Source of the DNA: Halomonas sp. LR3S48
GTDB lineage: Bacteria > Pseudomonadota > Gammaproteobacteria > Pseudomonadales > Halomonadaceae
Direction of reading: 5' to 3'
Assembly (NCBI RefSeq): GCF_025725665.1
Contig: NZ_CP107009.1
Location: 248,001 to 312,000, forward strand
Length of the DNA stretch: 64,000 nucleotides
The position numbers were made by a program, and so were the translations under genes. Below the pieces are notes generated by a model. It searched no databases, was not told where the DNA came from, and saw only the letters and a program-made list of their open reading frames with translations. The stretch's first letter is position 1; every line of letters begins with the position of its first letter. Of the stretch, positions 1 to 7,888 are shown in pieces.

Positions 1-2
1 GA

Positions 3-3000
3 GAGGATGTCGTCAACGATAAGAGTAAGATCGTTGCCGGGGCAATGCTTCGAGGTGACTTGGAGAATGTGGTAAATCTAAATGCAAAGGGCCAGCGCTT
101 TGTTATTGAGAGCGGACTTGCCAGGTCTTTAGGGTACCAACACTTCGACTCTGAGAATGGTGGAGAGGCGATCCCCTACACTTCGAATTGGGAGTCTTAT
201 ACTAACCAGGAGCCGTTGAGCGACATCATTCTTCCCGTGACGGAATTCGGTGGCAACCGAAACGTCTCGGGTAGTGGTACGCAAGTCGGCACCCTGCAGC
301 CCACAACTGTCTCGGGCTCTGCCTCCGGTGCCGGCAATGCCACAGCCGGTGTCGGTAATTTTGAAACCGGCAGAGGCATCACCGAAGTGCCCGGTATCGG
401 CTCGGGCGGGGCCTCCTCCGGGGAACCCGGCGAGGTCATCCGCACGCTGATGCCCAACGTCAGGCTGCCGAGCAACAGCCTGTTCCGCGTGCGCCCCAAT
501 CCCACCGCGACCTACCTGGTCGAGACCGACCCGCGCTTTACCGATCGGCGCCAGTGGATGAGTTCGGATTCTTTGCTCGACCGCCTCTCGCCCGACCCCG
601 CTGTGACCCATAAGCGCCTGGGCGATGGCTTCTACGAGCAGCGCCTGATTCGTGAGCAGGTCACCGAGCTGACCGGGCAGCGCTTCCTCGAAGGTTACGC
701 CGACGACCAGGCGCAATACGCCGCGTTGATGAACAACGCCGTGACCTTCGCCAAGGAGCACGGCCTGCGTCCCGGCGTCGCCCTCAGCGCTGAGCAGATG
801 GCCCAATTGACCAGCGACATCGTGTGGCTGGTCGAACAAACGGTAGCGCTCGAAGATGGCAGCACGGTCAAGGTATTGGTGCCCCAGGTATATACCCGGC
901 TGCGCGAGGGCGACCTGAAAGGGGATGGCACCCTGATCGCCGGTGATTCGCTGCAGTTGGATGTCGCCGGGGATCTGTTCAACTCGGGCACCCTGGTCGG
1001 GCGTGAGCTGGTGGACATGACGGCCGGCAACCTCACCAACCTGGAGGGCAGGATCAGCGGCAACCGGGTCGATCTCAAGACCCGGCGCGATCTCACCAAC
1101 CTCGGCGGCGACATCACTGCGAACGAATCGCTGAGCCTGCAGGCAGGGCGCGACCTGAACCTGGCCAGCACCGCGGAGCGTCAAGCTCGACTCTACGTGA
1201 CCGATCCTGATGGTCAACTACTGGCCGGCGCCGGACGCGACCTGACGATCCGGGGAGCGGAAGTCGACTCGGGCGGCAGCCTGAGCCTGAGCGCCGGGCG
1301 GGATCTGGACATCGCCAGTACCCTCGATGCCCAGTCCACCCGCTATGGCAGAGCGACTCTCAGCCATGCCGACATCGAACACCAGGCCACGCTGACCGCA
1401 GGGCAGGACCTGACCCTCAATGCCGGGCGTGACCTCGGCCTCACCGCGGTCGACGTCACCGCCGGAGGCAGCGGCTTGATCACGGCCGGTCGCGACCTGG
1501 CCCTGGAAACCCTGACCACGGGCAACGCCCTCAGCGGGAACAGAAGCCTCCAATACCGCCGCCAGCAGGAGGTCGGCACCAACCTCGACTTCGGCGACGA
1601 CCTCACCCTGCTGGCGGGCCAGGACCTCTACGCCCGCGCCGCCGATGTCAGCGCCGCGGGCGACCTGAGCGTTATCGCCGGGCGCGATATCGAAATCGAA
1701 GCGGGGCACTCCAGCCGTTATGAGGAAAGGCGCAACTACCGCAAGCACACCATTGACAGCCAAAGCCGCGTGCAGGGCAGTGACTTCTCAGCCGGTGGTG
1801 ACCTCACCCTCTCGGCGGGCGACGACCTGCGCCTGACCGCCAGCCGTTTGCAGGCGGGTGATAGTGCCATGCTGCTGGCCGGTGGCGATATCGAATTCCT
1901 CACCGCTCAGGAGCAGGACTACTCGCTCTACAAGGAGAAGAGCAGCGGTGGGATGCTCGGCGGCAGCCGCACCCAGCGTGACGAAGTCAGCAAGACCCGC
2001 TCGATCGGCAGCGAAGTCACCACTGGCGGCGACCTGCTCATCGCCAGCGGGCAAGACCAGACCTACCAGGCGGCGCGGCTGGATTCCGGCGGCGACATCG
2101 CCCTGCAAAGCGGCGGCACCATCCGCTTCGAAACCGCCAGCGACATGCACACCGAATCCCACGAGCGCAGCAAGAGCAGCTTCGCCTGGCAATCGTCCTC
2201 CGGCGAAGGCTTCACCCGCGAAACGCTGCGCCAGAGCGAACTCGTGGCCCAGGGCGAGCTCATCATCCAGGCCGCCGAAGGCATCCAGATCGACGTGGAG
2301 GAGATCGACCGCCACAGCGTCAGCCGCACCATCGACGCCATGGTCGCCGCCAACCCCGACCTCGCCTGGCTGCAGGAGATGGAAGAGCGTGGCGACATCG
2401 ACTGGCGCCAGGTCAAGGCCATCCACGACAGCTGGGATTACGAGCAGTCCGGGCTGGGTGGCGGCGCCGCGATGGTGGTTGCCATCGTCGCCGCCGCCAC
2501 CGGCCAGTACTACGCCTTGGCGGCCCTGGGAGGGGCCAGCGCCGGTGCGGTTGCTGTTGCCGCCAGTGCCGCTGCGGGTTCGTTTGCCGGCACCGGCGCG
2601 GTCAGCCTGATCAACAACCGCGGCGATCTGGGTGCCACCTTCAGTGACACCTTCTCGAGCGACAGCCTGCGCGGTGCTGCCATCGCCGCTGTCACTGCCG
2701 GCGTCACCAAGGGCGTGATGGGTGACACCACCAATACCGCGACCGGTGCCACCAAGCTGGATCTCAGCAAGACCGGCGACATTGCCCGCTTCGCCGGCCA
2801 GCGTGCCACGCAAGCCGCGATCGCCGCCGGCGTGCGCACGGCCATCGACGGCGGCAGCCTGAGCGACAACCTCGAGGACAGCCTCGAAAGCGCCGTGGCC
2901 CACGTCGCCTCCGGCGTCCTGTTCAACGCCGTGGGAAATTACAGCCAAGATCGCTTCGACAATGGCAGTCCCGAAAAAATCGCGTTGCATGCGCTGACCG

Positions 3001-4124
3001 GCGGCGCCGTCGCCCAAGCCATGGGCGGTGACTTCCGCACCGGCGCGCTAGCCGCAGGAGCCAATGAAGCATTGGTGGAGCACCTGGCCGGAATGGTCAA
3101 CGACAACCCCGGCCTGCTGATAACGGCCTCTCAGGTTGTCGGCGTTATAGCCGCCGAGATGACGGATGGGGATGTCAATCAGGGGGCGGAGATAGCGGCG
3201 CAGTCAACGCGGTATAACTACTTGTCGCATGAGCAAAAGGCCCAGCGAGATCGTGAGCTGGCCGAATGCGAAGACGTTTTCTGTCGGTTCGAAACGCGGA
3301 TGCGTTGGGGCGCTACCGATGTCGGACAAGACGCCTCGTTGGCGGCAGGAGTCGTCGCCGGTGTGCCGGTCGAGATGATGAACGGCGTAGAAGATTTGTT
3401 GGCTCTGCTGGACGGGGACACCTATGTCGCGCTTTACGAGCTCTTGCAACAGGATGATGTGTTAACGATTATAGGAGAGGGACTCAAGGATGAGTACGCG
3501 CAGCGCATTGTCACGCTCCAGACCGAGTATGAGCGTGCCGGCGTCGGCGGTGCGTTCAACGCGGGTGTTGAAACAGGCAAGCTACTGACCGATATTGCGG
3601 GAGTGCTTGCTGGTGGCGTGGGCGTTGCCAGAGGCACAGCAGGTCTTGCTGGTAGGGTCGGTGCCGTTGGTACTACAAGAGGGATCGGTGGGGTTGTAAG
3701 CCGGACCGAAACCGGCATGCAATGGGGCCGGGGAATTCAAGGGCAAGGCATGCCTTGGGAGGATTTCCTTGCGTCACAACTACCAGCCGGCTCTCGCCTG
3801 CCACCGAATTTCAAGACGTTTGATTTTTATGATGAAGCAAGTGGTATGGCGACTAGTGTCAAGACTTTGGATACGATGACTTCAGCTAAGCGTGCCAATC
3901 CAAGCCAAGTGTTTTCCTCTATCAGAAGTAGTGTAGATGCAGCAGCGAATTTTTCGGGATATCGTCTGAGCGGACAGTCAGTGACACCAGATATGATTAC
4001 TAGTAAACGTTTAGAAATTGCAGTGCCTTCTGGAACAACTCAAGCACAACTGGAACAAATTGATCGTGCTGTTAAGTATGGGGCGGATAGGGGTGTAACA
4101 GTAAATATTACGGTGATCGAATGA
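3..4124 (+). CDS. cdiA: CdiA-type contact-dependent growth inhibition exoprotein, 3' part (5' end outside window)
   Basis: The reading frame is open to the first base of the window, upstream of the first ATG at 45, so this is the C-terminal part of a larger two-partner-secretion exoprotein. Visible order, counting from the ATG at 45: haemagglutinin-type repeats of the form GxDLxLxAGxDL (about residues 300-690), a pretoxin region with DUF637-like glycine/alanine-rich segments (about 800-1060), then a variable toxin tail. The last ~140 residues look like a PD-(D/E)xK-type nuclease: PWEDF, then FDFYD, then SVKTLD give a plausible E-D-xxK set. GC content and codon bias fall sharply towards the end, typical of exchangeable toxin tips. 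The stop overlaps the next gene (ATGA). The family is exported by a CdiB partner, not in the window, and delivers the tail into neighbouring cells. The nuclease target (tRNA or DNA) cannot be read from sequence. Confidence 0.88.
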   Translation, partial: EDVVNDKSKIVAGAMLRGDLENVVNLNAKGQRFVIESGLARSLGYQHFDSENGGEAIPYTSNWESYTNQEPLSDIILPVTEFGGNRNVSGSGTQVGTLQPTTVSGSASGAGNATAGVGNFETGRGITEVPGIGSGGASSGEPGEVIRTLMPNVRLPSNSLFRVRPNPTATYLVETDPRFTDRRQWMSSDSLLDRLSPDPAVTHKRLGDGFYEQRLIREQVTELTGQRFLEGYADDQAQYAALMNNAVTFAKEHGLRPGVALSAEQMAQLTSDIVWLVEQTVALEDGSTVKVLVPQVYTRLREGDLKGDGTLIAGDSLQLDVAGDLFNSGTLVGRELVDMTAGNLTNLEGRISGNRVDLKTRRDLTNLGGDITANESLSLQAGRDLNLASTAERQARLYVTDPDGQLLAGAGRDLTIRGAEVDSGGSLSLSAGRDLDIASTLDAQSTRYGRATLSHADIEHQATLTAGQDLTLNAGRDLGLTAVDVTAGGSGLITAGRDLALETLTTGNALSGNRSLQYRRQQEVGTNLDFGDDLTLLAGQDLYARAADVSAAGDLSVIAGRDIEIEAGHSSRYEERRNYRKHTIDSQSRVQGSDFSAGGDLTLSAGDDLRLTASRLQAGDSAMLLAGGDIEFLTAQEQDYSLYKEKSSGGMLGGSRTQRDEVSKTRSIGSEVTTGGDLLIASGQDQTYQAARLDSGGDIALQSGGTIRFETASDMHTESHERSKSSFAWQSSSGEGFTRETLRQSELVAQGELIIQAAEGIQIDVEEIDRHSVSRTIDAMVAANPDLAWLQEMEERGDIDWRQVKAIHDSWDYEQSGLGGGAAMVVAIVAAATGQYYALAALGGASAGAVAVAASAAAGSFAGTGAVSLINNRGDLGATFSDTFSSDSLRGAAIAAVTAGVTKGVMGDTTNTATGATKLDLSKTGDIARFAGQRATQAAIAAGVRTAIDGGSLSDNLEDSLESAVAHVASGVLFNAVGNYSQDRFDNGSPEKIALHALTGGAVAQAMGGDFRTGALAAGANEALVEHLAGMVNDNPGLLITASQVVGVIAAEMTDGDVNQGAEIAAQSTRYNYLSHEQKAQRDRELAECEDVFCRFETRMRWGATDVGQDASLAAGVVAGVPVEMMNGVEDLLALLDGDTYVALYELLQQDDVLTIIGEGLKDEYAQRIVTLQTEYERAGVGGAFNAGVETGKLLTDIAGVLAGGVGVARGTAGLAGRVGAVGTTRGIGGVVSRTETGMQWGRGIQGQGMPWEDFLASQLPAGSRLPPNFKTFDFYDEASGMATSVKTLDTMTSAKRANPSQVFSSIRSSVDAAANFSGYRLSGQSVTPDMITSKRLEIAVPSGTTQAQLEQIDRAVKYGADRGVTVNITVIE
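2054..2465 (+). repeat. Direct repeat, copy 1 (inside cdiA)
   Basis: This 412-bp stretch of cdiA recurs at 4732-5143 with about 13 mismatches counted by eye, in the same codon phase (offset 2678). It encodes the end of the repeat domain and the conserved segment before the DUF637-like pretoxin region (from DQTYQAARL to SGLGGG). After it the two copies diverge at DNA level but stay similar at protein level through the pretoxin region. Confidence 0.9.
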
Positions 4125-4618
4125 ACGTAGTTGTGAAAAAAAGTTGGGCCCACTCATATATGAATGATGAGTTTGTTCAGGTTGAAACATGTTCTGGCTA
4201 TCGCGGAGGATATCCTGATCCAGAAGGGCGGCGACTACAGTTGTCTCCTAAAGCCTCAGATGATGAAATGGGTGAGGCTTTGTTGAGGGCGCTAGCAAGA
4301 AGTCGCTTTATTCATCCTGATGAAGACCGGTCATTTTTTGATATTCGCGGCCGTGTAGTGCCTCAGTATCAAGAGTGGGTAAAAGAGATGATGGATCGAT
4401 ATGGCTATAAGACAAAGCGAGCCATGTTTAAGAATATGAAGAGCTGTAGTGTTGAAAGCCACGATGGCAGAATAACTATTCGTCCTAGCCATCATGAAAA
4501 GCTTGAAGCTTGGAGTGGTGACGGGATTAGCGAAAGCGATTATGTGGTAATTCCCGCCGCTAGCTCGCCTACCGAGGTGGGAGCTGCGCTCCGACTGGCG
4601 TTCAGTCGGTGCACATAA
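4121..4618 (+). CDS. cdiI: CdiI immunity protein (cognate to upstream CdiA tail)
   Basis: This 165-residue protein starts inside the stop of the cdiA gene (4-base ATGA overlap), the usual translational coupling of toxin and immunity genes. It has no signal peptide or membrane segment, so it should act in the cytoplasm by binding the toxin tail. It is AT-richer than the housekeeping genes in the window, as is the toxin tip. The C-terminal part (YVVIPAASSPTEVGAALRLAF) resembles the small CDI immunity families, but the assignment rests mainly on position. Such proteins are highly diverse and pair-specific. Confidence 0.78.
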   Translation: MNVVVKKSWAHSYMNDEFVQVETCSGYRGGYPDPEGRRLQLSPKASDDEMGEALLRALARSRFIHPDEDRSFFDIRGRVVPQYQEWVKEMMDRYGYKTKRAMFKNMKSCSVESHDGRITIRPSHHEKLEAWSGDGISESDYVVIPAASSPTEVGAALRLAFSRCT

Positions 4619-4681
4619 CGTTGTTCAAGAGCAGTCGTATGCTGCACAAACAAATCTTTAACAGATGATTTTATGCTGAAC

Positions 4682-4707
4682 CAGTTGGGAGGGTTCCCTC
4701 CCAACTG
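4682..4707. terminator. Perfect hairpin between the two CDI modules
   Basis: A perfect 12-bp stem (CAGTTGGGAGGG and its complement) closes on a TT loop, 64 bases after the immunity stop and 25 bases before homology to the upstream cdiA resumes. There is no clear T-run, so a Rho-independent terminator is only possible; it could also be a scar or a recombination-associated palindrome. The second arm contains the in-frame TGA (4706-4708) that closes the frame of the downstream orphan module. Confidence 0.5.
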
Positions 4708-4731
4708 AACCTGCCTAATTCGTTACTTCGC

Positions 4732-5143
4732 AGACCAGACCTACCAGGCGGCGCGGCTGGAATCCGGCGGCGACATCGAGCTGCGCAGCGGCGGCACCAT
4801 CCGCTTCGAAACCGCCAGCGACGTGCACACCGAATCCCACGAGCGCAGCAAGAGCAGCTTCGCCTGGCAATCGTCCTCCGGCGAAGGCTTCGCCCGCGAG
4901 ACGCTTCGCCAGAGCGAGCTGGTGGCCCAGGGCGAGCTCATCATCCAGGCCGCCGAAGGCATCCAGATCGACGTGGAAGAGATCGACCGCCATAGCGTCA
5001 GCCGCACCATCGACGCCATGGTCGCCGCCAACCCCGACCTCGCCTGGCTGCAGGAGATGGAAGAGCGTGGCGACATCGACTGGCGCCAGGTCAAGGCCAT
5101 CCACGACAGCTGGGATTACGAGCAGTCCGGGCTGGGTGGCGGC
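4732..5143 (+). repeat. Direct repeat, copy 2 (start of orphan CDI module)
   Basis: Near-identical copy of 2054-2465. The homology begins abruptly at 4732, just after unrelated intergenic sequence, as expected for a displaced cdiA-CT module. Homologous exchange between the copies would delete 2678 bp and fuse the full-length exoprotein in frame to the second toxin tail. Confidence 0.88.
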
Positions 5144-6604
5144 GTGGCGTTGGCGATCACCATCGTTGCTACAGCCTTTGGCCAGTACTACGTGGGGCCC
5201 ATGCTGGGTTCCGCCGCTGCCGGTGCGGCGGTAGGCTCATTGGCCGGCACCAGCGCGATAAGCTTGGCCAACAACCGTGGTGACCTGGGCGCCACCCTCA
5301 GCGACACCTTCTCTAGCGACAGTCTTCGCGGCGCCGCTACCGCCGCCTTGAGTGCCGGGCTGACTTCGGGGACCGAGACTGTCTGGGGAGGCGCAACCAA
5401 CACCTCCACCAACGCCACTGCCGGATTGAATCTGCGCAACCTGGGCGACATCGCCCGTTTTGCCGGCAACCGCGCCACCCAAGGGCTGGTCGATGCCAGC
5501 CTGCAAACCGCCATCAACGGCGGCAGCTTCGAGCGCAACCTGGATGCCGCGCTGCAGGGCGCCGTAACCCATGTGGTTAGCGGCGTGCTGTTCAACGCCG
5601 TGGGCGACTTCAGCCACAACCGCTTCGCTAACGGCAGCCCCGAGAAAATCGCCCTGCACGCCCTGGCCGGAGGATTGACCGCCGAAGCCATGGGCGGCGA
5701 CTTTCGCACCGGGGCGCTAGCCGCCGGCGCCAATGAAGCCTTGGTGGAGTATCTGGATAGCAGGCTGGGCAGCGATCCCCAAACGCGAAATCAACTCATG
5801 ACCGCGGCCTCGCAACTGGTGGGTATCGTCGCGGCCGAACTGGTCAACGGCGATGTCTACCAGGGCGCCGAGATTGCCGCGCAGGCGACGCGGTACAACT
5901 ACCTGCGACACGATCAACTGGCCATGGCGCGCGCCGAGTTGGCGGATTGTAATGGCGAGTCTCACTGCATGGAGGAAATAGTAGAGCGCTACCAAGCCAT
6001 CAGCGAGAAGCAGAACGAAGCCGCCCTCGAAGCCTGTAGCACCAACCTGGCGGCCTGTCAGGAACACTCGCTCGCCGCGGCTAACGGCGAATACGCTCGC
6101 TATGGGGACGATTCCCTTTGGGATCTGCCCTCTGTGGCCCTGCCCTACATGCAAGCCCTGTTCGATGAGAACATCGGCGTGCAGAATCAGTTCGGTGAGG
6201 CGACCATCGCCCGAAGCTTGATGGAGGGCGCGGGGCTCTCACCTGAAGTGGCGGCGATGCTGGCTGCGATGCCGGTGGGAATCGGAGGCAGAACTCGTTC
6301 GCCTGTTACAACAGGGAATTTTAGTGGTAAATATGAACCTAATCAAAAGCACGATGTGAACCGACCCGGGGTTAGCCCGCAGCCGACTAACCCAGAGAGG
6401 GCGCTTGCAGACTCTGTTCCGGTTGGTGGAAACAGCACTAGCAGGATTGCATATGATGCTTCGGCCGGAGAGATCGTGATGTTTCAGAATCACCAAGGGA
6501 ACAGTTATCACGGATATACTGTAAATTGGGGTGATCTCAGGCAGAACCAAAAGAACGCTTTGATCAACGCGGGCTTATTCAGACCAAACGGAAAACTAAA
6601 GTAA
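4823..6604 (+). CDS. Orphan CdiA C-terminal toxin module (no export region)
   Basis: The frame is open from the codon after TGA 4706-4708; the first usable start is a GTG at 4823 and no good ribosome site was seen, so it may be silent. The product (593 residues from GTG) lacks the N-terminal secretion and receptor regions. It keeps the pretoxin region (about residues 100-370, DUF637-like, with the NGSPEKIALHALAGG and GALAAGANEALVE blocks shared with the upstream protein) and ends in a different tail of ~100 residues. The tip contains SAGEIVMFQNHQGNSYHGYTV followed by NWGDL and INAGLFRPNGK. This tail was not assigned to a toxin activity; His and Asn/Gln residues suggest an enzyme but nothing more. 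Orphan modules of this kind act as toxin reservoirs in known CDI loci. Confidence 0.8.
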   Translation: MHTESHERSKSSFAWQSSSGEGFARETLRQSELVAQGELIIQAAEGIQIDVEEIDRHSVSRTIDAMVAANPDLAWLQEMEERGDIDWRQVKAIHDSWDYEQSGLGGGVALAITIVATAFGQYYVGPMLGSAAAGAAVGSLAGTSAISLANNRGDLGATLSDTFSSDSLRGAATAALSAGLTSGTETVWGGATNTSTNATAGLNLRNLGDIARFAGNRATQGLVDASLQTAINGGSFERNLDAALQGAVTHVVSGVLFNAVGDFSHNRFANGSPEKIALHALAGGLTAEAMGGDFRTGALAAGANEALVEYLDSRLGSDPQTRNQLMTAASQLVGIVAAELVNGDVYQGAEIAAQATRYNYLRHDQLAMARAELADCNGESHCMEEIVERYQAISEKQNEAALEACSTNLAACQEHSLAAANGEYARYGDDSLWDLPSVALPYMQALFDENIGVQNQFGEATIARSLMEGAGLSPEVAAMLAAMPVGIGGRTRSPVTTGNFSGKYEPNQKHDVNRPGVSPQPTNPERALADSVPVGGNSTSRIAYDASAGEIVMFQNHQGNSYHGYTVNWGDLRQNQKNALINAGLFRPNGKLK

Positions 6605-6972
6605 TGCGCTACAAAGAAATTAACCCAGGTGATGAAGATCAAGTGCTGAGTGCGTTGGCCTCAGTACATGACGATAGTACTGTTATGAATGCTGTTTTGT
6701 CTGCGGTGTATTGCTGTAGTACAGCATTCGCGGGTGAGACTTTGTTACGGTGTCTCATGTCAGCCCGAGGGCAGCATCGTATTGGTCTAATGAGAGTGGT
6801 CCACACTTTTATGCAGATGCATCGAACAGATTTTCTTGCCGACTCCTATGTGGCAGAAATGAAGAAATATGACGAAGCATTAGCGCCACATCAGCTTGAG
6901 ATTGAGGATCTTGTGGAAGGTGTGCTTGAGTTTCAGGAAATGTACAAAGGCAACTCTCCGTCTGTACAGTAA
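6604..6972 (+). CDS. Putative immunity protein for the orphan CDI toxin
   Basis: This 122-residue protein starts at an ATG sharing one base with the toxin stop (TAATG), so the pair is translationally coupled. The sequence is mostly helical in character, without signal peptide or membrane segments, and has no family recognised here. It is AT-richer than its surroundings, like the tail it follows. Immunity to the preceding toxin is inferred from position alone. Because the toxin cassette looks untranslated, the gene might be kept for protection against siblings that deploy the same tail. Confidence 0.62.
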   Translation: MRYKEINPGDEDQVLSALASVHDDSTVMNAVLSAVYCCSTAFAGETLLRCLMSARGQHRIGLMRVVHTFMQMHRTDFLADSYVAEMKKYDEALAPHQLEIEDLVEGVLEFQEMYKGNSPSVQ

Positions 6973-7035
6973 TAGTATTCGCCTGACGCGTGTTCCCCGA
7001 AAACTCGGCCAGTTAACCATCGAGCCCCTCCCCAC

Positions 7036-7057
7036 GGCTGCGACCGAAGTCGCCGCC
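7036..7057. repeat. Degenerate copy of the narK terminator hairpin
   Basis: GGCTGCGAC-CGAA-GTCGCCGCC matches the hairpin at 7846-7867 except for one arm position, and lies about 800 bp upstream of it. No T-run accompanies it on either strand. The surrounding stretch 6973-7159 holds no convincing gene; it also contains a GC-rich imperfect palindrome at 7064-7079. Confidence 0.45.
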
Positions 7058-7159
7058 TTGGTCGAGCCCGGGAGGGCTCGGCTCCGCCCATTCCTAAGCC
7101 TTGGCGAGACTCAGAGCACTCCTGTGGAGTTGCCAGGGTTATGAATTCTTGCTCGCTAG

Positions 7160-7357
7160 CTGGCATGGGGTTATTATAACCCTAAAGAGCGCGGCAAGGA
7201 GCCGGAAGCGGATGGCTGGACGTTGGACCGAGTCAAGGGGAGCCATCATCACTTTCGCCATCCATACAAGCCCGGCACCATCACCGTGCCTCACCCCAAG
7301 AAAGACCTGAAAAAGGGTTTGATACAGGGAATCAGAAAACAAGCCGGCCTCAAGTGA
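7160..7357 (+). pseudogene. hicA: hicA remnant (mRNA interferase toxin, N-terminus lost)
   Basis: The frame reads EADGWTLDRVKGSHHHF, then HPYKPGTITVPHPKKDL and finally GIRKQAGLK before TGA at 7355-7357. This is the whole core of a HicA/YcfA double-stranded-RNA-binding-fold toxin, including the catalytic-type G-S-H-H motif. The normal N-terminal helix before EADGW is missing: the frame has a TAG at 7157-7159, no ATG/GTG start, and GKEP directly precedes EADGW where four or five extra residues are usual. An ATG at 7141 lies in another frame. It is probably inactive, leaving hicB as an orphan. A non-standard start cannot be excluded. Confidence 0.7.
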
Positions 7358-7395
7358 GGCAGGTAGCACCTGGCACCACACAGGAGCGACACCAA

Positions 7396-7809
7396 ATGCA
7401 CTACCCCATTGCGATCGAGGTTGGCGACGAGCAGCACGCTTATGGCGTGGTCGTGCCCGATCTGCCGGGCTGCTTCTCCGCTGGCGACACCTTCGACGGG
7501 GCAATCGCCAATGCCCGGGAGGCCATAGAAGGGCATCTCGAGAGCCTGGCGGAGCACGGCGATCCCATTCCCACCGCTACCGCCATCCAGCAGCATCTGG
7601 AAAATCCCGACTTCGCCGGGTGGATCTGGGCCGCGGTCGAGATCGACATGACTCCCTACCTGGGCAAGAGTCACAAGATCAACGTCACCTTGCCCGATCT
7701 GCTGATCAAGCGTATCGACAGCACCGTAGCGAAGCACGGCGACTACAAGAGCCGTTCCGGTTTCCTGGCCCGGGCTGCGCTGCATGAACTCGAGCGTCAC
7801 GCCCAATAA
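7396..7809 (+). CDS. hicB: HicB family antitoxin
   Basis: The product has 137 residues. The ATG at 7396 was chosen because AGGAG sits nine bases upstream and the family begins at MHYPIAIE; an in-frame ATG at 7354 lies before the ribosome site. The N-terminal half is the degenerate RNase-H-like HicB fold with the signature VPDLPGCFSAGDT and AREAIEGHL. The C-terminal half (INVTLPDLLIKRIDSTV to SGFLARAALHEL) is a ribbon-helix-helix DNA-binding domain. In intact pairs HicB neutralises HicA and represses the operon. Here the toxin partner is damaged, so HicB may persist as a regulator or as protection against other HicA toxins. Confidence 0.9.
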   Translation: MHYPIAIEVGDEQHAYGVVVPDLPGCFSAGDTFDGAIANAREAIEGHLESLAEHGDPIPTATAIQQHLENPDFAGWIWAAVEIDMTPYLGKSHKINVTLPDLLIKRIDSTVAKHGDYKSRSGFLARAALHELERHAQ

Positions 7810-7837
7810 AACCGAGTCTTCACCGCTCCCACCGCAC

Positions 7838-7867
7838 AAAAAAGCGGCGGCGACCGAAGTCGCCGCC
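7838..7867 (-). terminator. Rho-independent terminator of the narK gene at 7889-9397
   Basis: On the minus strand a 9-bp perfect stem GGCGGCGAC / GTCGCCGCC closes on a stable TTCG tetraloop and is followed by GC and six T residues. It lies 21 bases after the transporter stop codon, between convergent genes. Confidence 0.9.
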
Positions 7868-7888
7868 CTCTGATGAAGCCCAGCCGGC

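Noticed and set aside
1788..3017. 409-codon frame antisense to cdiA
   Set aside because: Complement of the repeat and pretoxin regions, which explain the sequence fully.
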